A DNA stretch of 64,000 nt from Paenibacillus sedimenti. GTDB taxonomy: Bacteria; Bacillota; Bacilli; Paenibacillales; NBRC-103111. The stretch is from positions 124,001 through 188,000 of the forward strand of contig NZ_JACVVD010000009.1 in the NCBI RefSeq assembly GCF_014534655.1. The letters run 5' to 3'. Position 1 is the first letter of the stretch; each line of letters opens with the position of its first letter. A program made the translations under genes and the position numbers. Shown piece after piece: positions 53,679 through 62,564 of the stretch. The notes under the pieces are model-generated. The model saw only the letters and a program-made list of their open reading frames with translations, ran no database searches and was not told the DNA's origin.

Positions 53679-54773
53679 TTAACCGATAATCGTTAATTCT
53701 TTAGGAAAAGTGGTTAGCACTTCCACACCATTTTCCGTCACCAACACGTTGTCCTCGATGCGAACACCGCCTAGACCCGACATATAAATGCCTGGTTCAG
53801 CAGTATACACCATCCCGGTGCGAAGCAGATCCGGATTCCCCCCATAGATGGAAGGATATTCGTGGATTTCGAGGCCCAGCCCGTGACCTGCGCGAGTAAT
53901 GAAATATTCGCCGTATCCTTTACTCGCGATCACTTGACGAGCTGCGGTATCCAGACTGCCGATGGTGACGCCCGGACGTCCGGCATCGATCATGCTCAGA
54001 TTGGCTTGTAAAACGGCCTCGTAGATTTCCTTGTGTTTGGCACTAATATCGCCAACGGAAAACGTTCTTGTGATGTCGGATGCATAACCATCGACGAATA
54101 CGCCTGCGTCGATGAGCAATAGCTCTCCCTCTTGAATCGGACTGTTATCCGGCACTCCATGCGGAAGACCAGACTTCTCACCGGCTAACACCATCGTATC
54201 GAACGAAGGGCCTTCCGCGCCAAGTCGTTTCATGCGATATTCCATCTCAGCGACGATGTCAAGCTCCGTCACACCTGGCTTTATCAGCGGCAATGTCGTG
54301 CGCAACACCTCTTCGATACAGTGAATCGCACGTTTCATGACAGCCACTTCTTCTGCGCTTTTCACGGCGCGAATCGCTACAAGACCAGGCTCCAGAGCCA
54401 CCGCTTGTTCCGCGCCGGTCATCTCCATCAAAGCATGATAGCGCTTAACATTCAAATGCTCTTCTTGGATGCCGATCCGCGTAATCCCGCTTCTCAAATA
54501 CGACTTCAGCACTTCGTAAGGGTTTTCTTCATCTTTGTGAGAATAGATTTTACTGACATTCGATACTCTCGCGGCTTTCTCATGATCAAGAACCGGAACA
54601 AAGAGAAAGGGCTCCTCCCCCTTTATGCAAACAAGCGCCATGAATCGTTCATGCGGGTCCGAATAGAAGCCCGTAAAATAATAAATCAACTTAGGCAGTG
54701 TGATAAAAGCAACGTCCAGCCCTTTCAATTCGAGAAGAGCGTTTAAATGGTTTAAACGTTCTTTCATATCCAT
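53679..54773 (-). CDS. Xaa-Pro dipeptidase/aminopeptidase (M24)
   Basis: 364 residues from the ATG at 54773 with AAAGG upstream. Creatinase-like N-terminal domain (1-135), then the pita-bread fold. Metal ligands: Asp in LLIDAGVFVDGYASDITRTF (two Asp), His in GHGLGLEIHEYP, Glu in TAEPGIY and Glu in GVRIEDNVL. It cleaves X-Pro bonds in cytosolic peptides. It is encoded just upstream of the HPr-like gene; the 46-base gap suggests one operon. Confidence 0.94.
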   Translation of the reverse strand: MDMKERLNHLNALLELKGLDVAFITLPKLIYYFTGFYSDPHERFMALVCIKGEEPFLFVPVLDHEKAARVSNVSKIYSHKDEENPYEVLKSYLRSGITRIGIQEEHLNVKRYHALMEMTGAEQAVALEPGLVAIRAVKSAEEVAVMKRAIHCIEEVLRTTLPLIKPGVTELDIVAEMEYRMKRLGAEGPSFDTMVLAGEKSGLPHGVPDNSPIQEGELLLIDAGVFVDGYASDITRTFSVGDISAKHKEIYEAVLQANLSMIDAGRPGVTIGSLDTAARQVIASKGYGEYFITRAGHGLGLEIHEYPSIYGGNPDLLRTGMVYTAEPGIYMSGLGGVRIEDNVLVTENGVEVLTTFPKELTIIG

Positions 54774-54837
54774 CCAACAACCTTTCCATGCGATCATAAG
54801 TACAATAAAACAACATACAAATTGTACCACGGACGCA

Positions 54838-55470
54838 TCATCGGAACCACTTCTTCCACTTGCGATAGCCACGGCGTACCATGTGCAAGATGACTTCAGG
54901 AAACGGAATTCTACGCATCCATGGAAAGTAGAAACGATCGTAGGCGCGCTTCAGATCATCCCACATCGAACAATATTCTTCCTTCAGAAAATCAGAAACG
55001 TCGACGACTAAGCCTCTGCCATCTTTCAGCATGACGTTCTTTCCGTGTACATCGTGTGGCGTTAAACCTCTGCTGACCGCGTATTTCAGCGCTTCATCGA
55101 TGTCATGAAGCACTTGCCGCGGAATCGGAATGCCTAGACGAATGCAGTTATATATAGTAACGCCGGTCAATCGACGCAGCACCAGGTATGAATCGCCGGC
55201 ATGCAAACACTCCGAATAGGCCGGATGTTTCCCAAGCCGTTTATATACCTCTATTTCCTCTTCCAATCCTGGCCTGCCGGGTGCGTATACTTTAACAACC
55301 GTATCCGGATAATTCGGATGTGTGAGAACGGCTGCATAATTGCCGGAACCCAAAAGCTGCCACGGCTTTGGAACTTGGTGTACGATAATCGGATTATAAG
55401 GCTGCTCACTGGATAGCTTCAATTCCGGAAGCAAATGTTGTTCAATCTCTTCAAGCCAAGGCTTTTTCAA
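54838..55470 (-). CDS. Protein-kinase-like protein
   Basis: 210 residues from a TTG at 55470 with GGGGAG upstream; a promoter at 55534-55562 shows that longer frames start before the transcript. Kinase signs: GSGNYAAVLTHP as the Gly-rich loop, VVKVYAPG with the ATP Lys, a catalytic loop HDVHGKNVML (HRD-like, Asp then Asn) and VVDVSDF as the DFG-like motif. It is smaller than usual, like the small YrzF-type kinases of Bacillus. It may phosphorylate Ser/Thr or a small molecule. Confidence 0.82.
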   Translation of the reverse strand: MKKPWLEEIEQHLLPELKLSSEQPYNPIIVHQVPKPWQLLGSGNYAAVLTHPNYPDTVVKVYAPGRPGLEEEIEVYKRLGKHPAYSECLHAGDSYLVLRRLTGVTIYNCIRLGIPIPRQVLHDIDEALKYAVSRGLTPHDVHGKNVMLKDGRGLVVDVSDFLKEEYCSMWDDLKRAYDRFYFPWMRRIPFPEVILHMVRRGYRKWKKWFR

Positions 55471-55533
55471 AGCCTGCTCCCCCCTGCTTCCCAAATAAAA
55501 CAATTGGGTTTGTAAATTCCTTCTATGTGTGGT

Positions 55534-55562
55534 ATTATACAAAGATATTTTTGTAAAGTGAA
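55534..55562 (-). promoter_or_regulatory. Promoter of the kinase-like gene
   Basis: Minus-strand TTCACT (55557-55562), 17-base spacer, TATAAT (55534-55539). Transcription starts near 55527. Confidence 0.7.
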
Positions 55563-55622
55563 GTGTTGAATGATGTTCTCTCATTTTATACTAGATTTCT
55601 ATGATAATTTAAAAAAGAACCC

Positions 55623-55656
55623 AATCCCTTGACCCATCGGTCAAGGGATTTTTTTT
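55623..55656 (+). terminator. Intrinsic terminator in the leader of the CDF gene
   Basis: AATCCCTTGACC and GGTCAAGGGATT pair perfectly around CATC and are followed by TTTTTT. It reads as a terminator only on the plus strand, 35 bases before the CDF start, and no plus-strand gene is close upstream. It may be a conditional (attenuating) terminator. Confidence 0.8.
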
Positions 55657-55691
55657 CCTTGGGGAAACACTTCTGAAGGAGGTCATCATTG

Positions 55692-56582
55692 ATGAGCAGT
55701 AACAAAAAATCCCCTATCTGGGCGATATGGATATCCCTCATCAGCAACATTATTTTGACGGTCGCGAAGATCGTAATCGGGCTGCTCTTTTACAGCGAGG
55801 TTCTACTGGCTGACGGTGTTCATAACGCGGGTGATATTATCGCTACGGTAGCGGCTCTCAGCTCGATGCAAATATCGAAACGCCCAGCCGATGACGACCA
55901 CCCCTACGGTCACGGCAAAGCTGAAGTACTTGGTTCCGGATTCGTCGCATTTATCTTAGGGGTAGCTGCACTATATATCGCTTATCATTCCGTTGCGGCT
56001 TTTTTCGAAGAGCCTACAGCACCAAGCCTGGTCGCGTTAACCGCGGCAGCCGTCTCGCTGATTTGGAAATATGTACTTTACGGATACACATTGAAGATCG
56101 GCAAATCTACGAATAGCAAAGGTCTTATTGCGACAGCTAAGGATCACCTTGCTGATGTCTATGCATCGTTAGCGGCGGTTATAGGTATCGGTCTTGCTTT
56201 TATAGGCGAAGGTTACAAGATCCATTATCTAGCCTATGGCGATGCAGCAGCCGGAATTATCGTCTCCTTGCTAGTTCTGAAGCTGGCCATCGAGATGGGC
56301 AAAGAATCCTTTGATATCCTCATGGAAAAGACGGTCGATCAGCAAAAGCTGCAGCAATACGCGTCTCTTATTCAAGCCATTCCGCAAGTGAAACGTATTG
56401 ATCGTATTCGTGCACGGGAACATGGCCACTATATTCTAGTGGATGCCAGAGTTTCCATTCCGGGTGAACTGAGTATTCAACAGGGGCATGATATCTCTAG
56501 AGAAATCAAAAGATCGATTATGAACCAACATGCCGATGTGGATGAAGTGCTCATTCATTTGAATCCTTGGTACAAAGAATAA
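55692..56582 (+). CDS. Cation diffusion facilitator (metal exporter)
   Basis: 296 residues from the ATG nine bases after AGGAGG. Six membrane segments in residues 10-205; the metal site is formed by ADGVHNAGD (TM2) and DHLADVYAS (TM5). DDDHPYGHGKAE is the usual family signature. The C-terminal cytosolic domain (about 210-296) ends with HADVDEVLIHLNPW and is typical. It exports zinc, cobalt, iron or manganese. A terminator precedes it in its leader. Confidence 0.94.
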   Translation: MSSNKKSPIWAIWISLISNIILTVAKIVIGLLFYSEVLLADGVHNAGDIIATVAALSSMQISKRPADDDHPYGHGKAEVLGSGFVAFILGVAALYIAYHSVAAFFEEPTAPSLVALTAAAVSLIWKYVLYGYTLKIGKSTNSKGLIATAKDHLADVYASLAAVIGIGLAFIGEGYKIHYLAYGDAAAGIIVSLLVLKLAIEMGKESFDILMEKTVDQQKLQQYASLIQAIPQVKRIDRIRAREHGHYILVDARVSIPGELSIQQGHDISREIKRSIMNQHADVDEVLIHLNPWYKE

Positions 56583-56594
56583 ACCTATTCATAG

Positions 56595-56635
56595 AAAAAG
56601 GACGTACCGGGAATTAATCTTCCACTGTACGTCCC
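56595..56635 (-). terminator. Terminator after the NmrA-like gene
   Basis: GGACGTAC and GTACGTCC pair, and TTTTTC follows on the minus strand. Confidence 0.7.
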
Positions 56636-56646
56636 TAAATATTCCC

Positions 56647-57288
56647 TTATTCAGCTTCAGCAACAACTGTGAAGCGTTCGTTCCGGTGCTGCGGGTTCTC
56701 AATTTCATCCAATACGGCAATTGCGTAGTCCGCATAGCTGATATAGCTTTGACCTTGAGCGTTCAGCAACAGGTGATCTTTACCTTTTTGATATGCGCCT
56801 GTTCGTTTGCCTGCTGGATTGAAGAAAGCCGCCGGACTGAGAAATGTCCATTGGATGGAATCCGATTGCTGTAACTCTTTCAGATTTTCACCTTGGTTCA
56901 ATGCAGTTGCCAGATATTCTTTAGGGAATTCAGGGGTATCGACCAAACGGACGGTTTTGTCAGGATCCACATACAGACTGCCTGCTCCGCCAACGACTAG
57001 AAGTCTTGTGTTTGGAGCTCCTTTCAACGCTTCAATAAGCACTCTCCCTGCTTCTACATGTTTAATCTCTTGTCCCGGCGCTGCCCCGAAAGCATTCACA
57101 ACCACATCGAAACCACTCAAATCCGCAGATGTTAGTCCAAAAACATCCTTCTCCAATACAGCAACTTGATCACGGTCGATTTTCGATGCGCTTCTAACGA
57201 TTGCTGTAACCGAATGCCCTCGATCCAATGCTTCCTTCACAATCACGTTTCCTGCTTTTCCGCTTGCTCCAATAATGGCTATTTTCAT
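56647..57288 (-). CDS. NAD(P)-binding oxidoreductase, NmrA/YwnB-like
   Basis: 213 residues. The Rossmann motif is IAIIGASGKAGNVIVKEAL (3-21), followed by TAIVRSASKI and a domain resembling NmrA/YwnB NAD(P)-binding proteins. The LLVVGGAGSLYVDPD segment is typical. The enzyme substrate is unknown. Two near-identical palindromes (57326-57344, 57356-57374) lie upstream, so it is probably under repressor control. Confidence 0.92.
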   Translation of the reverse strand: MKIAIIGASGKAGNVIVKEALDRGHSVTAIVRSASKIDRDQVAVLEKDVFGLTSADLSGFDVVVNAFGAAPGQEIKHVEAGRVLIEALKGAPNTRLLVVGGAGSLYVDPDKTVRLVDTPEFPKEYLATALNQGENLKELQQSDSIQWTFLSPAAFFNPAGKRTGAYQKGKDHLLLNAQGQSYISYADYAIAVLDEIENPQHRNERFTVVAEAE

Positions 57289-57325
57289 GTTATAGTCCCT
57301 CCACTATAATGATGTTTGTTTTTGA

Positions 57326-57344
57326 TGTAATCAATATCATTACA
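57326..57344. promoter_or_regulatory. Operator palindrome 1 upstream of the NmrA-like gene
   Basis: TGTAATCAATATCATTACA has arms TGTAAT and ATTACA around seven bases. It is repeated 30 bases away. Confidence 0.7.
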
Positions 57345-57355
57345 ACAAATCTAGA

Positions 57356-57374
57356 TGTAATCATTATAGTTACA
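57356..57374. promoter_or_regulatory. Operator palindrome 2 upstream of the NmrA-like gene
   Basis: TGTAATCATTATAGTTACA, near-identical to palindrome 1. The centres are 30 bases (about three helical turns) apart, as expected for cooperative dimers of an HxlR- or MarR-like repressor. No such regulator gene is in the window. Confidence 0.7.
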
Positions 57375-57434
57375 ACTAGTCTGTATTGTCAATACTTCCT
57401 TTTATCCGGAGCTATTATTCCGCAGATCAACACT

Positions 57435-57668
57435 TTACTTCAACCAGTTTGCCAGCAAGTCGCTGAAAGGCTTATACACAAATGTAATCCAATCAAGCGG
57501 ATTTGGAATTTTGACTCGTAAACTGAGCGCAATGCTAAGACCAGTCCCAATAAGGAGCAGAATGGCATGTACCCATATTTCCTTGATCCATTTTTTTCTC
57601 CAAAGAGCGGGGACTTCAATTATTACAATTAAAGCCGCAGCGATAAGGATTCCCGCGATTGTCCACAT
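57435..57668 (-). CDS. Small membrane protein, 77 residues
   Basis: A membrane segment 3-20, a short basic loop (ALWRKKWIKE), a second segment 32-50 and a C-terminal 'PLDWITFVYKPFSDLLANWL'. AAGGAG lies eight bases before the ATG. No family recognised with confidence; small proteins of this type are found near spore-germination genes, but none is nearby. Confidence 0.7.
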   Translation of the reverse strand: MWTIAGILIAAALIVIIEVPALWRKKWIKEIWVHAILLLIGTGLSIALSLRVKIPNPLDWITFVYKPFSDLLANWLK

Positions 57669-57807
57669 CGGATTTACTCCTTCTATTTCTTCATTTCTTC
57701 ATGACCCTTCACATAATTTCCTGAAAAACCTCATGCTTGTGTCCCTCATTGTATTCATGAACTGTATCTAGCATCATTATTTCCTTGAAATGGGTTTATA
57801 AACGGAA

Positions 57808-58848
57808 TTATCCGTTGAATACGACTATACCGTAGCCAAAAATCGATAGCAGTATGGATCCGATTAGTCCAGCTGCGAACGACTTGATACCAAACTTACG
57901 GAAAGCCGCGATATTCACACTAAGTCCCAGACCCGTCATCGCCATCGTAATTAAGAAATAAGCCACGACAATAAGATCGTTGGTAAGTTCCTTAGACAGT
58001 ATGCCGGACGTGTTAACGCCGCACATGACTATGAAGCCAAGAATGAACCATGGCACGGGAATCCTCTTCCAGTTTCTTGGGATTGGCTCATTTCTATTTT
58101 TCTTCTTTTCTAAGCGGCGAGTCCATATCCCGATCAAAACGGCTATAGGTACGAGCATCGCAACTCGGCTCAGCTTAACCATGACGGCCATATCCTCAGC
58201 TTCTCGACTTACGGGTGCAGCGGCTGCGATGACGTGCGCAACTTCGTGCAAAGTTCCTCCAGCCCATATGCCATAACCTTCTGCCGTTAACCTCAAATAA
58301 GGATAGATGATGGTATAGATCAATGTAAAAATTGTACCCAATATGGCGACTGATGCCGCGCTGATTGCCGTCTCTTCATCACTCGCTCGCATTTGCGGCG
58401 ATATAGCTACAATCGCCGCGGCACCGCATATGGCTGTCCCGCATGCTGTAAGCATCCCAAGTCTACGTTCGACATTAAACAATCGGGAAAGCCCATAAAC
58501 AACACTGATGGCGAACGCGATTTGGAGAATCGCTAAAAGGAGTAGATGTGGGCCTGCTTGGATAACGTCAGCCATATTCAGCCTCATCCCCAGCAGAATA
58601 ATGCCGAGGCGAAGAAGCTTTTTGCTGGCGAAAGATGCGCCTGCAAATGTATGATCGGATACTCCTACGGCTGCTTTCCAGCCTATTCCCAGCATAATGG
58701 CGATGACTAACTGACCTATGATGCTTAATATGGGAAGTCCTGACAACCCTTTTGCAATGAGCGCCAGTCCTAATGTAAGTCCGATTCCTTTAGCAAATCC
58801 GAAGCCCGTTTGCTTAGTGCTGTAGGGGATTGCCTTGGCTTGTGCCAT
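57808..58848 (-). CDS. yeiH: YeiH/UPF0324-family putative sulfate exporter
   Basis: 346 residues with about nine or ten membrane segments. Family features: 'IALIAKGLSGLPILSIIGQL', LLRLGIILLGMRLNMADV, CGTAICGAAAIVAISP and the GTLHEVAHVIAAA segment. YeiH proteins are putative sulfate/sulfite or other anion exporters. It is divergent from a LysR gene (58998-59888), an arrangement also found in E. coli (yeiE-yeiH), so the regulator likely controls it. Confidence 0.92.
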   Translation of the reverse strand: MAQAKAIPYSTKQTGFGFAKGIGLTLGLALIAKGLSGLPILSIIGQLVIAIMLGIGWKAAVGVSDHTFAGASFASKKLLRLGIILLGMRLNMADVIQAGPHLLLLAILQIAFAISVVYGLSRLFNVERRLGMLTACGTAICGAAAIVAISPQMRASDEETAISAASVAILGTIFTLIYTIIYPYLRLTAEGYGIWAGGTLHEVAHVIAAAAPVSREAEDMAVMVKLSRVAMLVPIAVLIGIWTRRLEKKKNRNEPIPRNWKRIPVPWFILGFIVMCGVNTSGILSKELTNDLIVVAYFLITMAMTGLGLSVNIAAFRKFGIKSFAAGLIGSILLSIFGYGIVVFNG

Positions 58849-58915
58849 CGTCTTTCACTCCTCCGAAGATTTGCTTGGATAACCTCACTATAAGTCGGAG
58901 CAGCAAAGAAAGGAA

Positions 58916-58936
58916 ATACAAATCCCGTATTTGTAT
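58916..58936. promoter_or_regulatory. Palindrome 1 between yeiH and its LysR gene
   Basis: ATACAAAT-CCCGT-ATTTGTAT, perfect eight-base arms. Its ATA...TAT ends fit the LysR T-N11-A type of site. Confidence 0.7.
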
Positions 58937-58955
58937 CATAAGTAATACTTATGAT
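58935..58955. promoter_or_regulatory. Palindrome 2 between yeiH and its LysR gene
   Basis: ATCATAAGT-AAT-ACTTATGAT, perfect nine-base arms. It adjoins palindrome 1 with a two-base overlap. The typical pair is a LysR activator with a recognition and an activation site. Confidence 0.75.
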
Positions 58956-58997
58956 AAACTTGACTCAACGTTGTTTAGGTGGACGGAGGGTCTAATT

Positions 58998-59888
58998 TTG
59001 ATTATTGATACGCTTACTGTTTTTGCAGCAGTGTGCGAACAAAGAAACTTCTCCCGGGCTGCCGAGCTGCTTCATATCTCCCAGCCCGGTGTCAGCCAGC
59101 ATATTCGAAATCTTGAAGATGAACTGGCGGCAAAGCTGCTGCACCGCTCCCCCAAGCAAGTGAAGTTAACCGAGGCAGGCGAAATTTTATATAAACGCGC
59201 GAAGCAAATCTTGGCGCTTTATGATGAAGCAAAGCAGGAAATTAATTTGCTGCAGCATACGGTTAGCGGATCGCTGAAAATTGGCGCCAGCTTCACGATT
59301 GGCGAGTATATGCTGCCGCGATTGCTGGCTGAATACGCGAATCAATATCCGCAGGTTGACGCTGTCGTTAACATTGGCAATACACTGGAAATTGTTCAAT
59401 CCGTACGTGACAATGATTTGGACATCGGACTCGTTGAGGGACAAGTCCAGGACACCGAGCTTCACATCACCCCTTTTATGAAAGATGAATTAATTCTGAT
59501 TGCGCCGCCTAGCCATCCATTGTCGGGCGAGCGTGCTGTAAATCCGGATCGGCTCCAAAACCAAATCTGGATTCTACGCGAGAGCGGTTCCGGAACGCGG
59601 GCATTCAGCGATCAATTCATTCATGACGCAGGTCTTCGGATCAAGCGTTCCTATGTATTTAACAGCAGCCAAGGCGTTAAGGAATCCGTGGCAGCCGGAC
59701 TCGGCATTGCGATTCTATCGCGTTCTATCGTTCGCAAAGAGCTTGAAAGCGGCGAGTTGAGCGAAATTCCTCTGAAGGGAAATGCATTTACACGAGATTT
59801 CTTTATGATAAGTAAACATAATCATTCGCCTACGATGGCGATGAATGTTTTCATCCAGAAGGTTACGAATCTGAGAGATGTATTGTGA
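58998..59888 (+). CDS. LysR-family regulator next to yeiH
   Basis: 296 residues from a TTG with GGAGG eight bases upstream; a frame from 58830 overlaps yeiH and the operators and is not supported. N-terminal helix-turn-helix 'RNFSRAAELLHISQPGVSQH', effector domain from about 90 ('LKIGASFTIGEYMLPRLLAE'). Like YeiE and CysL-type regulators. It probably responds to a sulfur compound and controls yeiH. Confidence 0.93.
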   Translation: MIIDTLTVFAAVCEQRNFSRAAELLHISQPGVSQHIRNLEDELAAKLLHRSPKQVKLTEAGEILYKRAKQILALYDEAKQEINLLQHTVSGSLKIGASFTIGEYMLPRLLAEYANQYPQVDAVVNIGNTLEIVQSVRDNDLDIGLVEGQVQDTELHITPFMKDELILIAPPSHPLSGERAVNPDRLQNQIWILRESGSGTRAFSDQFIHDAGLRIKRSYVFNSSQGVKESVAAGLGIAILSRSIVRKELESGELSEIPLKGNAFTRDFFMISKHNHSPTMAMNVFIQKVTNLRDVL

Positions 59889-59910
59889 GCTGGTGCAAAT
59901 GATTTCCCAC

Positions 59911-59967
59911 CAAAAATAAAAGACGCCGTCCGGCGGGGTATCACCCTCCTGCGGCGTCTTTCTTATT
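59911..59967. terminator. Bidirectional terminator between LysR and msrAB genes
   Basis: AAAGACGCCG and CGGCGTCTTT pair, with an inner CCGGCGGGG...CCCTCCTG part. A-run and T-run on opposite sides. Confidence 0.8.
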
Positions 59968-60940
59968 AATCTCGGAAGAATCGCAGATAAGCGCCGTATC
60001 CTTCCTTTTCCAAATCGGCAACAGGGATAAACCTTAACGCCGCAGAGTTAATGCAGTATCTGAGTCCAGTAGGACCCGGTCCATCCGTAAAGACATGGCC
60101 CAAATGGGAGTCGGCTTCTTGACTGCGCACTTCGGTTCGCACCATAAAGTGGCTGGTATCGATCTTTTCTTTCACCGTGCCTTGGAATATCGGTTTCGTA
60201 AAGCTAGGCCAGCCGCAGCCGGAATCGAACTTGTCAAAGGAACTGAACAGCGGCTCTCCGGAAACAATATCGACGTAGATCCCTTCTTCGTGCGAGTCCC
60301 AAAACTCATTGGCAAAAGGTCGCTCTGTGGCATTGTTTTGCGTCACTTCGTATTGCAGCGGAGTTAGCTTCTGTTTGCGCTCTTCCTTATCCTTGGCTGT
60401 GTTCCAGTGCCGCTCAATAAATGTATCCCGTCCCGATCCTTTGCGGTACGCTTTATAGCGAAGCGGATTTTTATGATGATAATCCTGGTGATACTCTTCA
60501 GCTTCATAGAATGGTTCCGCCGGAACGATTTCCGTCACAATCGGACGATCAAACCTCCCTCTTCGTTCAAGTGTCTGCTTGGACGCTTCAGCTTGCATTC
60601 GCTGGTCTTCGTTATGATAAAAAATCGCCGTCCGATAAGACGCCCCGCGATCATGGAACTGACCGCCAGCGTCCGTTGGATCGATTTGGCGCCAGAAAAT
60701 TTCAAGCAATTTATCATAAGGAAAAAGTTCTGGATCAAACGTGATTTGCACAGCTTCAGCATGACCTGTCGTTTCCGAACACACCTCTTTGTAAGTCGGG
60801 TTACTCGTATGCCCTCCGGTATACCCCGAAACTACCGATATAATGCCCGGCATTTCCTCGAAAGGCGTCACCATACACCAAAAACATCCACCGGCGAAAG
60901 TCGCCAGCTCAGCATTCCCATGCCCTGTTTGTTTAACCAT
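59966..60940 (-). CDS. msrAB: Bifunctional methionine sulfoxide reductase MsrA/MsrB
   Basis: 324 residues from the ATG at 60940 with AGGTGG upstream. The MsrA half has the catalytic Cys in [15 protein letters not shown] (near 20) and the [23 protein letters not shown] region. The MsrB half (from about 185: [18 protein letters not shown]) has CGWPSF, the HLGHVF motif and the catalytic Cys in [11 protein letters not shown]. It repairs both S- and R-methionine sulfoxide in the cytosol with thioredoxin. A zinc-binding CxxC pair in the MsrB half is missing, so that half is the zinc-free type. Confidence 0.96.
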   Translation of the reverse strand: MVKQTGHGNAELATFAGGCFWCMVTPFEEMPGIISVVSGYTGGHTSNPTYKEVCSETTGHAEAVQITFDPELFPYDKLLEIFWRQIDPTDAGGQFHDRGASYRTAIFYHNEDQRMQAEASKQTLERRGRFDRPIVTEIVPAEPFYEAEEYHQDYHHKNPLRYKAYRKGSGRDTFIERHWNTAKDKEERKQKLTPLQYEVTQNNATERPFANEFWDSHEEGIYVDIVSGEPLFSSFDKFDSGCGWPSFTKPIFQGTVKEKIDTSHFMVRTEVRSQEADSHLGHVFTDGPGPTGLRYCINSAALRFIPVADLEKEGYGAYLRFFRD

Positions 60941-61001
60941 TCCTGCTCCACCTCTCTCTTCGTTCATCTCTTTCATGATATCAAAAGAATGGACAGTAAC
61001 C

Positions 61002-61030
61002 AAAAAACACCGCTCATCATGAACGGTGTC
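61002..61030 (-). terminator. Terminator after ppaC
   Basis: ACACCGTTCAT and ATGAGCGGTGT pair, followed on the minus strand by TTTTTT. Confidence 0.85.
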
Positions 61031-61043
61031 TTAGGTCTATAGC

Positions 61044-61976
61044 TTACAGGTTGTTGAAAACATCCGTTAACACAGGCACGATTTGCGATTTACGCGAAAC
61101 AACGCCTTTCAAAATCGCTTTGTTATCAACCAAAGTCACGTTGTATGCTTTCTCAACGGCGTCAGCTTTGCGGCCTAGCGCCAAACCTACGGAATCATTG
61201 TTCAGAATGTCCGTCACAACGAACAGGAACAGATCGAGGTTTTTCTCTGCAATGATGCTTGTAAGAGCAGCTTCTAGTTCAGCTTGTTTAGCCAGCACAT
61301 CGTTTACGTCAACCGCGTTCACTTGCGCGATTTCCACTTTGTAGCTGCCCATTTGGAATTCTTTTGCATCCAGGGAGATCAATTGTGCGATGGTTTTATC
61401 GCTCAGATCCGCGCCTGCTTTCAGCATGGCTAAACCGTAAGTCTCTGCGTTCACACCAGCGATCTCAGCCAGTTCGCGAGCCGCGGCTACGTCTTGCTCC
61501 GTGCAAGTTGGAGATTTGAACAACAAGGAATCCGAGATGATAGCAGAAAGCATCAAACCGGCAATCTCTTTATCGATGGCGATACCGTTTTCTTTGTACA
61601 ATTTATTTAAAATGGTCGCAGTGCAACCGACAGGCTCTGCCCGGTAGTATAGCGGATGGCTTGTTTCAAAGTTAGCGATCCGGTGATGGTCAATAACCTC
61701 AACGACGCGAACTTGCTCGATGTCGTTAGCGCTTTGTTGGCGCTCAACGTGGTCGACGAGAATTACATTTTTCGCTTCATTGGCAACTGTTTCAACCTGG
61801 CGCGGCGCTGCCACTTTGAATGTATCAAGAGCGTATTGCGTTTCACCATTTACGCTGCCCAGACGGACAGGCTCAACATTTTGGCCTAATTTTGTTTTCA
61901 GGGATGCGTAAGCAAGTGCAGAACAGATTGAATCGGTGTCCGGATTTTTATGTCCGAAAATGAGTGTTTTTTCCAT
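61044..61976 (-). CDS. ppaC: Manganese-dependent inorganic pyrophosphatase
   Basis: 310 residues of the DHH/DHHA2 family II. '[18 protein letters not shown]' (metal His, Asp pair), [11 protein letters not shown] with a metal Asp, [13 protein letters not shown] (DHH motif) and the C-terminal [10 protein letters not shown] are the hallmark motifs. It splits pyrophosphate in the cytosol with Mn2+ or Co2+, and is the usual pyrophosphatase of Firmicutes. An AAGGAG-like site (AAGGAGCTTT) precedes the ATG. Confidence 0.97.
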   Translation of the reverse strand: MEKTLIFGHKNPDTDSICSALAYASLKTKLGQNVEPVRLGSVNGETQYALDTFKVAAPRQVETVANEAKNVILVDHVERQQSANDIEQVRVVEVIDHHRIANFETSHPLYYRAEPVGCTATILNKLYKENGIAIDKEIAGLMLSAIISDSLLFKSPTCTEQDVAAARELAEIAGVNAETYGLAMLKAGADLSDKTIAQLISLDAKEFQMGSYKVEIAQVNAVDVNDVLAKQAELEAALTSIIAEKNLDLFLFVVTDILNNDSVGLALGRKADAVEKAYNVTLVDNKAILKGVVSRKSQIVPVLTDVFNNL

Positions 61977-62127
61977 TTCAAAGCTCCTTAATCGTTTTAT
62001 AGTGACCAGAGTATCAATCTCTATCTAAGATTATACTAAAATATTCATGTAAATCCATTACTAATCCAAAAGCTTTAGTATGAATTTAGTCAGCTCTTCA
62101 ATTTGGCTCCGATAGGACCTCCAAGCT

Positions 62128-62559
62128 CTATCCACGGGAACTACGCATCGCATAGGTCAGTTTTGGACTGCCTGCGTTAGTGCCTGCTTCAACAAATTGT
62201 TGGTATTCTTCCGATTCCATCGCGTAAAGGGCAATCTTCCCTTCTTCATTGTAATGTACGCCCCAGCCGTGTTTTTTGGGCAGCATGGACGCTCTCATAC
62301 AAGGATGACTTTTTTGAAAAAGCTCTGCACGAATCTCTTCACCGCGCGCATCAACCTCAGTGTCCGGGATTTGCTTATGCCGAATATGAACCTCGTAGAT
62401 AAGATCTTCGAGCGTAAACATATATGGGTGTTGAGACAGAAGCTCGTATTGAATCATGTGTGCAGTCTTTCCTTCTTTTTTGGTAGTTGGCTCGATCCCC
62501 CGCTCTACCGGGCAGTCAGGGGATACCTGAACAAATGAGTCTGTAATTTTCATGTCCAT
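62128..62559 (-). CDS. DUF6157-type small conserved protein
   Basis: 143 residues. SFVQVSPDCPVERG, HMIQYELLSQHPYMFT and 'MRASMLPKKHGWGVHYNEEG' followed by IALYAMESEEYQQF match a widely spread family of unknown function (DUF6157, name from memory). Start ATG after AAAGGAG. It begins five bases after the stop of the DUF1697 gene, so the two form an operon. Confidence 0.85.
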   Translation of the reverse strand: MDMKITDSFVQVSPDCPVERGIEPTTKKEGKTAHMIQYELLSQHPYMFTLEDLIYEVHIRHKQIPDTEVDARGEEIRAELFQKSHPCMRASMLPKKHGWGVHYNEEGKIALYAMESEEYQQFVEAGTNAGSPKLTYAMRSSRG

Positions 62560-62564
62560 TTCTT

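Noticed and set aside
58830..58997. A longer N-terminus for the LysR regulator next to yeiH
   Set aside because: The extension overlaps yeiH and the two operators; the TTG with GGAGG is a better start.
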